Assembly (NCBI RefSeq): GCF_018332475.1 | Contig: NZ_BOQB01000152.1 | Location: 1-35,374 of the forward strand | DNA length: 35,374 nucleotides | Reading direction: 5' to 3' | DNA from: Bacillus sanguinis | GTDB lineage: Bacteria; Bacillota; Bacilli; Bacillales; Bacillaceae_G | Shown: piece by piece, positions 1 through 7,788 of the stretch | Layout of the letters: each line of letters starts with the position of its first letter | Numbering within the stretch: the first letter of the stretch is position 1 | Translations under genes and position numbers: made by a program | Notes under the pieces: generated by a model | Seen by the model: only the letters and a program-made list of their open reading frames with translations | What the model was told of the DNA's origin: nothing | Database searches by the model: none

Positions 1-81
1 ATATAATAGAAGTAACTATTATAGGTGTGATTATAATTACAATGATAATTCCATTTAAAAGAAAAGAAGGTGAATGGCATG
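1..81. repeat. Terminal duplication marking a circular molecule
   Basis: Bases 1-81 are identical to bases 35294-35374. The simplest reading is that a circular molecule of about 35,293 bp was cut open by the assembler with an 81-base overlap. The overlap runs through a repeat array and the first codon of the gene at 79, so array and gene are continuous across the join. A true terminal repeat of a linear molecule is possible but less likely for a plasmid of this kind. Confidence 0.9.
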
Positions 82-399
82 GATTCCGTAAGGGATATAG
101 TCATAAAAGAGGTATTATGGGGTTTTATCCGTCATAACAACCAAGGATTTGAGGTGGATGATATTGCATCTGATACGAAAATTATTGATTTGTTTCCATC
201 GCAAACAGGAGAAGATGAACAAGCGAACAGACTTGGAATTTCTTTGCTAGAATCTTGGCGAGCGATTTGTAATACGTTGGGTATAATTGATGCAGAAATC
301 GGGTACGAGCTACGAGAAGAATTTCAATTATTTACGTTTGTAGAAGATGTAATTATTTATTTTCAAAACTGGGCGGAGTTTTGTAAGGAGGATGAATAA
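79..399 (+). CDS. Small acidic protein, unknown function; paralogue of the next gene
   Basis: A 106-aa acidic protein I do not recognise. The start is taken at ATG 79 because AAGAAGGTG lies at a good distance upstream; GTG 70 would sit inside that site. Its C-terminal half, which runs ...EIGYELREEF...FTFVEDVIIYF, matches the pattern ...YINVELEALFDTFKYFNDIYVYF of the next gene, so the two look like a tandem duplication. The general plan of helices followed by a final D-[VI]-x-x-[YV]-[YF] helix recalls acyl-carrier folds, but I see no DSL attachment motif and make no such claim. It sits directly downstream of the third 12-bp repeat array and is followed after 1 nt by the next gene, so the two are probably cotranscribed. 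Confidence 0.75.
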   Translation: MDSVRDIVIKEVLWGFIRHNNQGFEVDDIASDTKIIDLFPSQTGEDEQANRLGISLLESWRAICNTLGIIDAEIGYELREEFQLFTFVEDVIIYFQNWAEFCKEDE

Positions 400-400
400 A

Positions 401-685
401 ATGGCTGAAAAAAGTGAAATGATTTTCGATGGATTAAGAGATGTTTTTGCGCAACATGCTGTGATTGCAATTGATGAATTTGATATTGCACCAGAACAAG
501 AATTAATACAATTGTTCGGAAATGATGTAAACATTTTCGGCAATGCCATTGCACATTTTTTGGCGGCTTGGGAAGATCAAGTCGGTCAACGAGGTTACAT
601 TAACGTGGAATTAGAAGCGTTGTTTGACACTTTTAAATATTTTAATGACATCTATGTCTACTTTTGTTTAATACTAGAAGCTTAA
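401..685 (+). CDS. Small acidic protein, unknown function; paralogue of the previous gene
   Basis: A 94-aa protein with no recognisable catalytic motif. GGAGG at 387-391 is spaced correctly for ATG 401 and too close to the in-frame ATG at 392, so 401 is chosen. It shares the helical pattern and the closing aromatic helix of the preceding gene. The two genes form a short operon that ends in a clear intrinsic terminator immediately after this stop codon. A regulatory or structural role of the pair is possible, but nothing in the sequence decides it. Confidence 0.75.
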   Translation: MAEKSEMIFDGLRDVFAQHAVIAIDEFDIAPEQELIQLFGNDVNIFGNAIAHFLAAWEDQVGQRGYINVELEALFDTFKYFNDIYVYFCLILEA

Positions 686-712
686 AAAAAACACCTATTT
701 AGGTGTTTTTTT
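684..712 (+). terminator. Intrinsic terminator after the two small paralogues
   Basis: A 9-bp perfect stem (AAACACCTA, two-base loop, TAGGTGTTT) is followed by a T run. The A run on its left side would also allow weak termination on the other strand. Confidence 0.9.
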
Positions 713-785
713 CTTGTAATATAGGAATAATGTGTATACTTCGTTGTGAGAACGGTAAATAACTATTACATTTGGAGGTGATATT

Positions 786-2084
786 ATGGGAATCGGCAAA
801 AAAATAGCGAATGAAATTATCGACATCACCGCTTCTTTGACAAAGAGAGTTTTAAATGATGCATATACAATAGGAAAAGAGTTGACGAAACATGCGTTTA
901 AAACAACATTTAAGATAGCGAAATATAGTACGAAGTTTAGCTATCAAGCTATTAAATATTTTACTAAGAAAGCAAGAAAGCACCATGCAGAGAAACAATT
1001 GACGAAACAAAAATCTATGAATATTGATCCGCCTACAAAATACAACGCAAAGTTCAATCAATTTACACAACAACCACAACAGGTACAACAACAATCCCAA
1101 AAACAAAATAATATTATACAAACAGAATATTTTGCACAACAAAAAAAGGAACAAATGCAACAAAAACAAGCGCAACCACAAAAACAGGTTCAACAACAAA
1201 GACAAGCACATGCACAAGCGAATGGAATGGGAAATGCAATTCAACAATTCAAAAAACAACAAGCAGAACAACTGAAACAACGACAACAACCAGAGAAAGT
1301 TGTATATTCACAACGATTCGAAAAAGAAAATGGAAAAAAGATATTCCAGGAGCGTGTCGTACATGAAAATGAATTGCAAAATGTACAAAAATTCTATGAA
1401 GATTTGATGGAAAGCGGATATGTGGAAGGAAAAAAATTAGAAGAAGTAAAAAAAGTTTCTTCTCTTCTTAAAGAAGAAAAAGAATTGTTATCTAAAAATA
1501 AAGCGTACAAAAATAGTGAATATTGTGCTACATATGATTATGTGAATGATACAGATAAAGGGAAGAAGATGGGTATCAAAGATGCGGTCAAAAATGGCGA
1601 TGTAAAAGAATTTCAAAATGAATATTCAGAGAGATTCGAAATAGTAAAAACAGACATTGCAAGTTATTATCAAAAAATCGAACAAACGAAAGATTTACAA
1701 GAGAAAGCATTTTGGGCTGGCCGCTTAGAAAACTACAGCTCTTCTCACAAGGAAACGTTGAAAAATTCGGGAATCGGGAAAGAGATCAGAGAAATGGAAA
1801 CGAGCAAACCTTCTCTGTCCAAAACAGAAAAGTTGGAAGAGAAGCTAAAGAGAATAGAAGAAATGAAGAAAGGTATAAAACATAAGGAAGAAATCAAAAA
1901 GAAAGTGAATAACATGCAGCCTAATACATTATTGCGAAATGCATTGGAAGGAAAGCTAGGAGCGTCAGCCCTCGATACAGATATGTTCTTCAAAACAGAT
2001 AAGGAAAAAACAGCATATAGAGAATCAAAGAAACAGGAAAAAATCGAAGCAATCAAACATTCCAAAAGGGAGATATATTTCTAA
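786..2084 (+). CDS. Gln-rich, coiled-coil protein of unknown function
   Basis: A 432-aa, strongly basic protein. Residues 1-75 are Lys-rich and helical with many aromatic positions. About residues 90-165 are low complexity and dominated by Gln, with long runs of CAA/CAG codons. The C-terminal half is highly charged and predicted coiled coil, with repeated EKLEEKLKRIEEMKKG-like heptads. GGAGGTG lies 7 bases before ATG 786. No enzymatic motif is visible. The domain order, basic head then flexible Gln linker then coiled coil, would suit a DNA- or membrane-associated scaffold, but this is inference. It lies alone between two terminators, upstream of the partition operon. Confidence 0.8.
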   Translation: MGIGKKIANEIIDITASLTKRVLNDAYTIGKELTKHAFKTTFKIAKYSTKFSYQAIKYFTKKARKHHAEKQLTKQKSMNIDPPTKYNAKFNQFTQQPQQVQQQSQKQNNIIQTEYFAQQKKEQMQQKQAQPQKQVQQQRQAHAQANGMGNAIQQFKKQQAEQLKQRQQPEKVVYSQRFEKENGKKIFQERVVHENELQNVQKFYEDLMESGYVEGKKLEEVKKVSSLLKEEKELLSKNKAYKNSEYCATYDYVNDTDKGKKMGIKDAVKNGDVKEFQNEYSERFEIVKTDIASYYQKIEQTKDLQEKAFWAGRLENYSSSHKETLKNSGIGKEIREMETSKPSLSKTEKLEEKLKRIEEMKKGIKHKEEIKKKVNNMQPNTLLRNALEGKLGASALDTDMFFKTDKEKTAYRESKKQEKIEAIKHSKREIYF

Positions 2085-2103
2085 GAAATGTATCTCTTTT
2101 TTT
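2069..2103 (+). terminator. Intrinsic terminator overlapping the stop codon of the Gln-rich gene
   Basis: GAGATA and ATTTCT pair with AGAAAT and TATCTC around the stop codon at 2082-2084, and a seven-T run follows. Confidence 0.85.
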
Positions 2104-2295
2104 ACTTTACTTTATGTTACTTTACTTTTCTTTACTATCAGACTATACGACAAATCCATGTTTTTCGTCATAGGTGTTACCCTTCCAGAAAATAAAAACG
2201 TTCAAATAAACGGTATTCTCGTTCGTTTGTGATGATCTTGTTTTTTAATATTGGGGTAAATTTCAATTATGGCATAAAAAAATTACTTGGAAAGC

Positions 2296-2400
2296 TTGCG
2301 GCCATTTATGCTAAACAGACGTGCTTTACCCTCGCTGGGAATACCGCAGTCTTGTCCTTTAAGCTGCGGTTCCTGGCGGTTTAGGGTGTACGTCGAAAAT
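2296..2400. ncRNA. Candidate structured RNA or DNA element, gene-free
   Basis: A locally GC-richer island lies in a 760-bp stretch without a gene. Nested complementary segments are GACGT (2318-2322) with ACGTC (2390-2394), ACCCT (2328-2332) with AGGGT (2383-2387), and ACCGCAG (2343-2349) with CTGCGGT (2364-2370). CTAAAC at 2311 can alternatively pair with GTTTAG near 2380. No start or terminator is certain, so strand is left open. Weinberg and colleagues described a Bacillus-plasmid RNA motif; whether this is that motif needs a covariance-model search. A further hairpin, TTTCG..CGAAA, lies at about 2470-2505. Confidence 0.4.
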
Positions 2401-2442
2401 TTTAGCGTCAATGGTGGAAAGTAATCTTTTTTATCTTCCTTG

Positions 2443-2463
2443 TTATATAGAAGAAACTGATTC
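2443..2463 (+). repeat. 21-bp exact copy of part of the gene at 4872-5195
   Basis: TTATATAGAAGAAACTGATT plus one more C is repeated exactly at 5144-5164, where it encodes YIEETDS near the end of a 107-aa protein. Here it is non-coding. It is probably a remnant of a duplicated or recombined gene. Confidence 0.6.
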
Positions 2464-2574
2464 GTCTTTATTTCGTAGTTGTTATTTTTGGCAACTGCGA
2501 AACTATCATTCTTTTACACTTACATATTTTTACATATTTTCATTTCTGAAAAAGTGTGATTTCATGGTGTTGTA

Positions 2575-2850
2575 GTTACAAATAAAATTATTATTAAAAT
2601 TGTAAAAATAATTAAAGGATTAATTGGAGTTATAACACAATATACTATATGACCTCCAACTAATGTTGTAAGTCATGTTGTAACATTAGTTGTAGTTGTA
2701 ATTGTAATTACAACTACAATAATAATTAAAATAAAAATTGTAATTAAAAGAAGTATTGTAAATATAGTTGTAGAAATAGTTATAAGAAGAGTTGGAACAA
2801 TAGATACAACTCTGATTGTAAGAAAAATTGTAACTTTATTTACAATCATC
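2575..2850 (+). repeat. Centromere-like array 1 (12-bp period, GTTGTAA/TTACAAC units)
   Basis: Some twenty degenerate units containing TTGTAA or its complement TTACAA recur at 12-bp or half-period steps right up to the par promoter. Two more arrays of the same kind lie at 4370-4700 and 35085-60. Arrays of short repeats bound by ribbon-helix-helix proteins are the usual centromeres of type Ib partition systems, and the neighbouring parA-RHH operon fits that. Because the array abuts the promoter, it could also be the operator for autorepression. Confidence 0.7.
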
Positions 2851-2852
2851 AC

Positions 2853-2882
2853 TTGAATTGGAGTTCAAGTTTGGAGTATACT
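2853..2882 (+). promoter_or_regulatory. Promoter of the partition operon
   Basis: TTGAAT (2853-2858), an 18-base spacer and TATACT (2877-2882) form a good sigma-A promoter 28 bases before the parA start. CTTGAA/TTCAAG flank a six-base centre around the -35 element and may be an operator. The promoter lies inside the longest open frame, which supports the shorter ParA start. Confidence 0.65.
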
Positions 2883-2909
2883 TATTATAACAAGAGGAGA
2901 GTGGATAAT

Positions 2910-3689
2910 ATGGGTAAAATCATAGCGGTATCAAGCAATAAGGGTGGCATTTTAAAGACAAGCCTGACAACAAATTTGGCGGGCGTTTTATCTAAAGAAG
3001 GTAAAAAAGTTTTAATTGTAGATACAGATAATCAAGCGAATGTAATGTTAACGTTTGGGGAAAATCCAGATGAGTATGAGAATACATTATTTGAAGTTCT
3101 TACAGAGGATTTTCCGATCCGAGATGCGATCGTAAACGTTCATAAAAATATATATGTCTTACCAGCGAATGAAAACCTTGCTTATTTTGATATGCGAGTG
3201 TTAGATAACCAAGATATGTACCCGAACTATTTAGAATTATTCAAAGAAAAAATAGAAGAAATTCGAGAAGAATTTGATGTAATTTTGGTGGACACGCCTC
3301 CAAACATGGGGATAATTGTTGCGAATGTTTTGATGGCAGTCGATTCTGTAATTGTACCGTTCCATCCTGAAACTTATAACATCCGATCCATCATTAAAAC
3401 GATTGAAGCGATAGAAAACTTTAAAACTCGTAATGAAAAATTAAATATTCTTGCTGTCGTTCCGACAAAAGTAAAATTAAACACTTCAATTCACAATGAA
3501 ACTTTAAATCTATGCCAACAATTCTGCAATACAAGAGGAATTAAAATTACCAAAAACGTAGTGAAAGAAACGATTAAATATGCGGATGCTTTAGCAAAAA
3601 ATCGATTACCTCTTACGTTGGTAGATAAAAAATCAAAAGATGATGTTGTGCAAGATTACTTTAAATTGGTGAAGGAGTTGGGTCTATAA
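2910..3689 (+). CDS. parA: ParA-family partition ATPase
   Basis: A 259-aa cytoplasmic ATPase of the MinD/ParA superfamily that would move plasmid copies over the nucleoid. Seen: a deviant Walker A box NKGGILKTS near residue 9 (the family's KGGxxKT/S with both lysines), Walker A' DTDNQANVM near 37, and Walker B VILVDTPPNMG near 120. Its small size and lack of an N-terminal DNA-binding domain place it with type Ib ParA proteins. ATG 2910 follows AGGAGAG; upstream in-frame starts would run through the promoter. Its stop overlaps the start of the next gene by one base, so the two are translationally coupled. Expression is probably set by the RHH partner binding the repeat array just upstream. Confidence 0.93.
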   Translation: MGKIIAVSSNKGGILKTSLTTNLAGVLSKEGKKVLIVDTDNQANVMLTFGENPDEYENTLFEVLTEDFPIRDAIVNVHKNIYVLPANENLAYFDMRVLDNQDMYPNYLELFKEKIEEIREEFDVILVDTPPNMGIIVANVLMAVDSVIVPFHPETYNIRSIIKTIEAIENFKTRNEKLNILAVVPTKVKLNTSIHNETLNLCQQFCNTRGIKITKNVVKETIKYADALAKNRLPLTLVDKKSKDDVVQDYFKLVKELGL

Positions 3690-4321
3690 TGAGTTTCAGT
3701 CCAGATAAGTTTCCTACAAAAGATACAAAAGGTACACAGAGAGGAAGAAAGAAAAAAGAACCGCAACAACCGATTATGGGATTTGATCAGGTTGCTGGAA
3801 AAAAAGACAAACAAACTCCTTCTACTGAAAATGAAGGAGTAAAGCAAGAAGTAACACAAACAACAGAAGAAGCAACTGTTGAGGCGAAAACAGAAGAACC
3901 AGTTGTAGCTGAAACAGAAACACCTGTTACAGAAGAACAGGTACAAGATGAAGTGGTAGAAAGTACGGAAAATGTTGATTTAAAAGATGATGAAAGTGGA
4001 AATAATGAAGACAACAATGAAGGTGAGTCAACAACAAATTCAAGTGGAAACAACGATGAGGGGGAAGAAAAAGTGACACAAGAAAATAAAGGCGGACAAG
4101 ATCCAAACGGTAATAAAACAGAAGAAAAAGATGCAGTTTTGAGTTGGTTAGAAGAAGATATAAAAACGAATAAAAAGCAAACAAAAACGTATTTCTTAGA
4201 TAAAGAAGTTATTGATAAAATTGATAAGATTGGGAAAAAAATTCCGAAGTCAAAAGGCGGTACTGGTGGTTTCGTAAACGAATTATTAAAACAAGCATTG
4301 AAAGATAGAAATCTTTGGTAA
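3689..4321 (+). CDS. ParB-like centromere-binding protein with C-terminal ribbon-helix-helix
   Basis: A 210-aa protein in the ParB position. Residues 1-30 are basic (RGRKKK), about 45-140 are a very acidic, Glu/Thr-rich linker, and the last 50 residues have the ribbon-helix-helix pattern: a strand QTKTYFLD, helix KEVIDKIDKIGKKI, a GGTGG turn, then helix FVNELLKQALKD. Type Ib partners (ParG, omega) are usually 70-110 aa, so this one is unusually long because of the linker. It should bind the 12-bp arrays through the RHH and stimulate ParA through the basic N-terminus; this follows from family knowledge, not from a match I could run. It may also repress its own operon. Confidence 0.8.
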   Translation: MSFSPDKFPTKDTKGTQRGRKKKEPQQPIMGFDQVAGKKDKQTPSTENEGVKQEVTQTTEEATVEAKTEEPVVAETETPVTEEQVQDEVVESTENVDLKDDESGNNEDNNEGESTTNSSGNNDEGEEKVTQENKGGQDPNGNKTEEKDAVLSWLEEDIKTNKKQTKTYFLDKEVIDKIDKIGKKIPKSKGGTGGFVNELLKQALKDRNLW

Positions 4322-4369
4322 GATACTTACATAAGCACCTGCAATGAAGGATATTCTCCTTTGTTGTAG

Positions 4370-4700
4370 GTCATATTGTAAGTGTAAGAAAAGCTGTTGT
4401 AATAGGCATAATCATTGTTATAACTGTTATTACAAGTCTTATTGTATATTTATTTCATATTAAAATAAGAACTCGTACAATGATTCTAATTATTGTACGA
4501 ATAATAAGTAGAAGTGTTATTGTAATTCTATTTGTAAGAGTAATAATAAATGGAATTACAATTATTTTTACAGTTGTAGTTGTAGTTGTAACTCCAATAA
4601 TAGTTACAAATAGAGTTGTAAGTAAAGTTACAACATTAGTTACAAGTTTATTTGTATGTAGTATTGGATTACCAATTACATAATGAATTACAGTTTTTAT
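4370..4700 (+). repeat. Centromere-like array 2 (12-bp period)
   Basis: Directly after the RHH gene, about 25 units of the form xxxATTxxTAATT with TTGTAA/TTACAA cores follow one another in 12-bp register. Open frames through it encode four-residue periodic peptides such as VVVVV and NYNC patterns, which is the mark of a 12-bp repeat and not of a gene. With the array before parA, it brackets the partition operon. Confidence 0.75.
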
Positions 4701-4871
4701 TGGAATTACAACATGCAGTAGATCAAATTTGGAAGCAATTGTTCAAAAATCCAGTCATATCAACGTGCATTCAAAATCCAAAACTTCATTTTCTCAAAAG
4801 TGTTGATTTTTTACAAAAACTTCCTATTATAAAGTTATTAATTTATGATTTTAAATGGAGGTGTATTTGAC

Positions 4872-5195
4872 ATGCGTAATATTTTAGAAGAGAATGATAT
4901 TATTTGTGGTGTAAAAGTACCGCACCAGGCTTACAGAATCCGAGAATTCGGATGGGGAGAAGAGGAAGATAAAATAGTACATACTGTTTTAGCAATGACT
5001 TTAGTAGATGAAGAACAAGTTCCTGTAATGATCGTAGAAGGTGTAAATGAAAATACAGTATATAAGTTGCCAAAAGAACTTTGGGATTTTGGGAGAAAGA
5101 TTGTAAGACAACATGTGCAACGTTCATTCGAAATTGCTTTCTATTATATAGAAGAAACTGATTCTTGGGATGCTGAAGCTATCTATTATTTATAA
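4872..5195 (+). CDS. Hypothetical protein, 107 aa
   Basis: I do not recognise this protein. ATG 4872 follows GGAGGTG at a good distance; the longer frame from 4845 would place the ribosome site inside the gene. It is acidic and of mixed alpha/beta pattern, with a hydrophobic segment HTVLAMTLVDEEQVPVMIV near residue 40, and it ends in DAEAIYYL. A 21-bp piece of its 3' end is copied at 2443-2463, which suggests past duplication. It stands alone between the second centromere array and the 65-bp repeat cluster. Confidence 0.7.
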   Translation: MRNILEENDIICGVKVPHQAYRIREFGWGEEEDKIVHTVLAMTLVDEEQVPVMIVEGVNENTVYKLPKELWDFGRKIVRQHVQRSFEIAFYYIEETDSWDAEAIYYL

Positions 5196-5310
5196 AAAAC
5201 AACTGTGACAAGCCAAACGGAGTTTGTTGCTAGTTCCATCTATTTTTAATAAATAATAACGATGGCCCTTGATTATACTAATTAACGACGATACATTGTA
5301 AATAAGGTAA

Positions 5311-5756
5311 GATAATGATTGTTTTGAAATAATGTCGCTCCTTCCCTGCCATCACGTCCTTTTACGAGTTTTACTTAAACAATATTTGTTTTGAAAATCT
5401 TCTAAGTCATTCTCTTGTCTTATGAACACTTAGTTTTACTTTAACAGTAGTTGTTTTGAAAACAATGAAAGGTGTTGTTACTATGTCAAAAGAAGAAGTA
5501 GAAGGATGGGGAAAAGCTGCGGAAGTTTTTAACAAAAGTGAAAGTGAAAGAACAGCTGAAGATGCAAAGCAGGAGTTAAAGAAAATTAGAAGTGAAAGAA
5601 TGGATGACAAGTAATTGTTTTGAAAGATAACAACGACTTGAATTTGTTGAATCAATTTTTTTACTGTAACAATGATTGTTTTGAAAGATTCGCTTGTCGG
5701 TTGGAACAAAATATATTCTTCTGTATTCTACTGTAATAACTATTATTTGAAAATTA
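5311..5756 (+). repeat. Repeat cluster A: six AACAATnATTGTTTTGAAA units at about 65-bp steps
   Basis: TTGTTTTGAAA or a close variant starts at 5319, 5386, 5451, 5615, 5676 and 5743, usually preceded by ACTnTAACAATn so that each core is an AACAA/TTGTT dyad. Steps are 67, 65, 164, 61 and 67 bp; the long step holds the 43-aa gene at 5483. The units resemble cluster B at 26740-27155, which uses TTGTATTTAAAT. Even spacing of about six helical turns points to protein binding. No cas genes are present and the copies are too divergent for a CRISPR. Confidence 0.65.
5483..5614 (+). CDS. Small acidic helical protein, 43 aa
   Basis: AAAGGTG precedes ATG 5483 at about 8 bases. The product begins MSKEEVEGWGKAAEVF and is one charged helix of E, K and R. 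It is embedded in repeat cluster A between the third and fourth units, and the fourth unit overlaps its end. No function can be assigned. Confidence 0.55.
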   Translation: MSKEEVEGWGKAAEVFNKSESERTAEDAKQELKKIRSERMDDK

Positions 5757-5771
5757 AAAAAGGATTCTGTT

Positions 5772-5804
5772 TTGTATTCGTGTATATATAAATGACGAAT
5801 ACAA
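5772..5804 (+). promoter_or_regulatory. Operator-like inverted repeat over a promoter
   Basis: TTGTATTCG (5772-5780) and CGAATACAA (5796-5804) are perfect 9-bp arms around TGTATATATAAATGA, which contains a -10-like TATAAA. A dimeric regulator bound here would block the promoter of the gene at 5821. Confidence 0.5.
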
Positions 5805-5820
5805 GAGGATGTGAACATAC

Positions 5821-6000
5821 ATGCAGGAATATCAACAAGCATTGCTATTTGATGATTATCGCGATTGGAAACATAGATGCAAGTTAGAAAAACGATTATC
5901 TTCTATAATAGAAGAAATTAGATTCTGCAAATCAAAGCAACTACCTGATCTTCTATTTATAAAAGAACAAATTCAACAAGAAATCAAACGGTTACTATAA
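5821..6000 (+). CDS. Small basic helical protein, 59 aa
   Basis: ATG 5821 follows AGAGGATGTG. The protein (MQEYQQALLFDDYRDWKHR...) is mostly helix, with basic and acidic patches and one Cys pair separated by about 17 residues. It could be the dimeric regulator acting on the inverted repeat in its own promoter, but no helix-turn-helix is evident. It lies between repeat cluster A and the recombinase gene. Confidence 0.6.
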   Translation: MQEYQQALLFDDYRDWKHRCKLEKRLSSIIEEIRFCKSKQLPDLLFIKEQIQQEIKRLL

Positions 6001-6087
6001 GTTGCGACCAGCAGTTTCAACGATTTGTAAAAAGTTTTTAAAAAACTTTCATATGGGCCTTGCATCTTATTTTTTTTCGCGCTATAT

Positions 6088-6228
6088 TACAAATGAAACA
6101 GAATTACAATTCTATTCAATTTGTTAGAAGAACCGAGAAAATCAAAAAATGAAAACCTTGTTATCATCGCATTTCTATCTACCGACTGTTTTTCCAAAGA
6201 CAGAAGTTAGTCTTCACAAATTGAATAG
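6088..6228 (+). promoter_or_regulatory. Recombination-site-like arms upstream of the first recombinase
   Basis: ACAAATGAAACAG, a 10-base centre and CTATTCAATTTGT (6089-6124) make a degenerate version of the 36-bp sites at 14427 and 15651. GAAGAAC follows it, as after the 15651 site. A further left arm CACAAATTGAATAG lies at 6215-6228, inverted relative to the CTATTCAATTTGT arm. The block ends about 30 bases before the recombinase start. It may be a primary site (comparable to attI or attP) or an operator by which the recombinase controls itself. Confidence 0.5.
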
Positions 6229-6256
6229 AATTTTTTATGCGAGGGGAGCAATACAA

Positions 6257-7771
6257 ATGACAATGAAAATGACGAAGTATCAAAAAATAGAATTAGATCA
6301 AATCAGTAGTAATGAGAAAGAAGTTTTTATCGATTTAGTTATCACAGCAAAGCGAGAAAAAATTATACAGAAAGTAAAATTTGTACGCGATGAGGATTAT
6401 GCTTGGGGAATGAAATGGGCATATGATCATTTCGCAAAAACAAAATTAGAAATGAAATTGATTTTCTCATATGCTGCATTGTTCTTAACAGAAGAATTAG
6501 GAGTGAATGATTTCATTATCTATGACAAAGTATTGGAATACAAAGTGGAAACCAAAGAGCAAATTGAAAAGACAATTGAAGAGTGTTGGTACGAAAATGA
6601 TGAATATTACCGATTCTTGAACGAAAAGAAACGCCATAAAGAATATGCAGATAATGAACTCATGGGAAAGAGTAAAAACACTGCAAAAACGTACTTGGAT
6701 TCGTTACAGAAGTTCTTCACTTACTTGTTCTTTTATGAAAGAGAAACATTTCCGATTTTCAGTACTAATGAAGTTAGTAGATTTGTGGAACATTTAAAAG
6801 AAATAAAAGAACCAAAGAGGTTTTCAGCAAATTATATTGTCCGCATATACGCAGCTATCGCAAGTTATGCGAAATACAATAATTACCCTTTAGATAAGAA
6901 AAAAATCGATTTACCGACTATTCCAAGCGTTCTGGAACTAGAAGGAAGGTCACTGGAAGAAGACAAGTTGCGAACTTTAAATGAAATGTTTCGAAATGCA
7001 TTTTACGAAGCGAGAATGAATCAAGACGAACGAATCATTCCTAATTTGAGCAATCAGCGTAATCTATTCCGCAACTGGGTGATCTTTAGGCTCATGGCCG
7101 CAACTGGGATGAGGATAAGTGAAGTAGTTGATTTAGAAATTGATGACTTGTATCTAGAGGGAAGTCGTACCGAAAGTCGTTATGTACATATCCGCAAGAC
7201 AAAGACAAAGATAGAAAGGAAAATCCCTTTATCACAAGACATTACGAAACTATTAAAAGATTATATTTCTTTCAGGCAAAAAAATGATTTGGAAATTGAA
7301 AAACAAAAAGAGTATTTCAATCAAATCAACAATCGTTCCAAACTCACCATCGAAATGATTATGAACAAAAAAGAAATAGCCAAATACGAAAGCATACAAA
7401 AAAAGTTACAAAAAGAGAATTTATCGACAATGGAAAAAAACGTTATACTTGCGGAACTTAACATGATGCGCATGGAAAAAATTGATGAATATATCGAAAG
7501 AAGATTCAAACCTTTACCTTATTTATTCATTTCAAATCGAAATAAGATTGTAAGTAAAAATACAATCATGGATGTGTTTAGAAAGAAGAATATCACGAGT
7601 CACCAGCTTCGGCACAGTTTAATCAAAAAGCTGATGGATGAAGGAGTCTCACTCAATCGTATTCAAAAAATCAGTGGTCATAAAACAGCAGATATGATTT
7701 TACGTTATTCAACACCTTCCTTAAAAGAGGTATCGGAAGACCTAGAAGATCATGAGCCAAAATTTGATTAA
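6257..7771 (+). CDS. Tyrosine recombinase/integrase (first of two)
   Basis: A 504-aa site-specific recombinase with the full catalytic set: Arg286 in AATGMRISEVVDLEIDDL, a Lys-rich beta hairpin (RKTKTKIERKIPL), His449/Arg452 in SHQLRHSL, His475 in SGHKTADMILRY and the nucleophile Tyr484. The N-terminal half holds a SAM-like core-binding domain (KTYLDSLQKFFTYLFFYERET). A charged helical insert of about 70 residues sits between the beta hairpin and HxxR, making it longer than XerC/XerD (about 300 aa). ATG 6257 is chosen because GAGGGGAG precedes it; the frame is open from 6149 but lacks a site. The 36-bp dyads at 14427 and 15651, and the related arms upstream, are its most likely targets. Four genes follow in the same direction with short gaps. 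Confidence 0.93.
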   Translation: MTMKMTKYQKIELDQISSNEKEVFIDLVITAKREKIIQKVKFVRDEDYAWGMKWAYDHFAKTKLEMKLIFSYAALFLTEELGVNDFIIYDKVLEYKVETKEQIEKTIEECWYENDEYYRFLNEKKRHKEYADNELMGKSKNTAKTYLDSLQKFFTYLFFYERETFPIFSTNEVSRFVEHLKEIKEPKRFSANYIVRIYAAIASYAKYNNYPLDKKKIDLPTIPSVLELEGRSLEEDKLRTLNEMFRNAFYEARMNQDERIIPNLSNQRNLFRNWVIFRLMAATGMRISEVVDLEIDDLYLEGSRTESRYVHIRKTKTKIERKIPLSQDITKLLKDYISFRQKNDLEIEKQKEYFNQINNRSKLTIEMIMNKKEIAKYESIQKKLQKENLSTMEKNVILAELNMMRMEKIDEYIERRFKPLPYLFISNRNKIVSKNTIMDVFRKKNITSHQLRHSLIKKLMDEGVSLNRIQKISGHKTADMILRYSTPSLKEVSEDLEDHEPKFD

Positions 7772-7788
7772 AGAAAAGGGGTATACAA

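Noticed and set aside
79-685. Acyl carrier proteins
   Set aside because: The helical pattern is similar, but the DSL phosphopantetheine motif is missing and no biosynthetic genes are nearby.
852-1289. Minus-strand Leu-rich ORF
   Set aside because: It is the shadow of the Gln-rich coding stretch on the plus strand.
4480-4870. Two hydrophobic ORFs as membrane proteins
   Set aside because: They lie in the 12-bp repeat array; the VVVVV-like pattern is a translation of the repeat, and no ribosome site precedes them.
5311-5756. CRISPR array
   Set aside because: Spacing looks like repeats and spacers, but the repeats are imperfect and only about 18-28 bases, a gene lies inside, and no cas gene is present.
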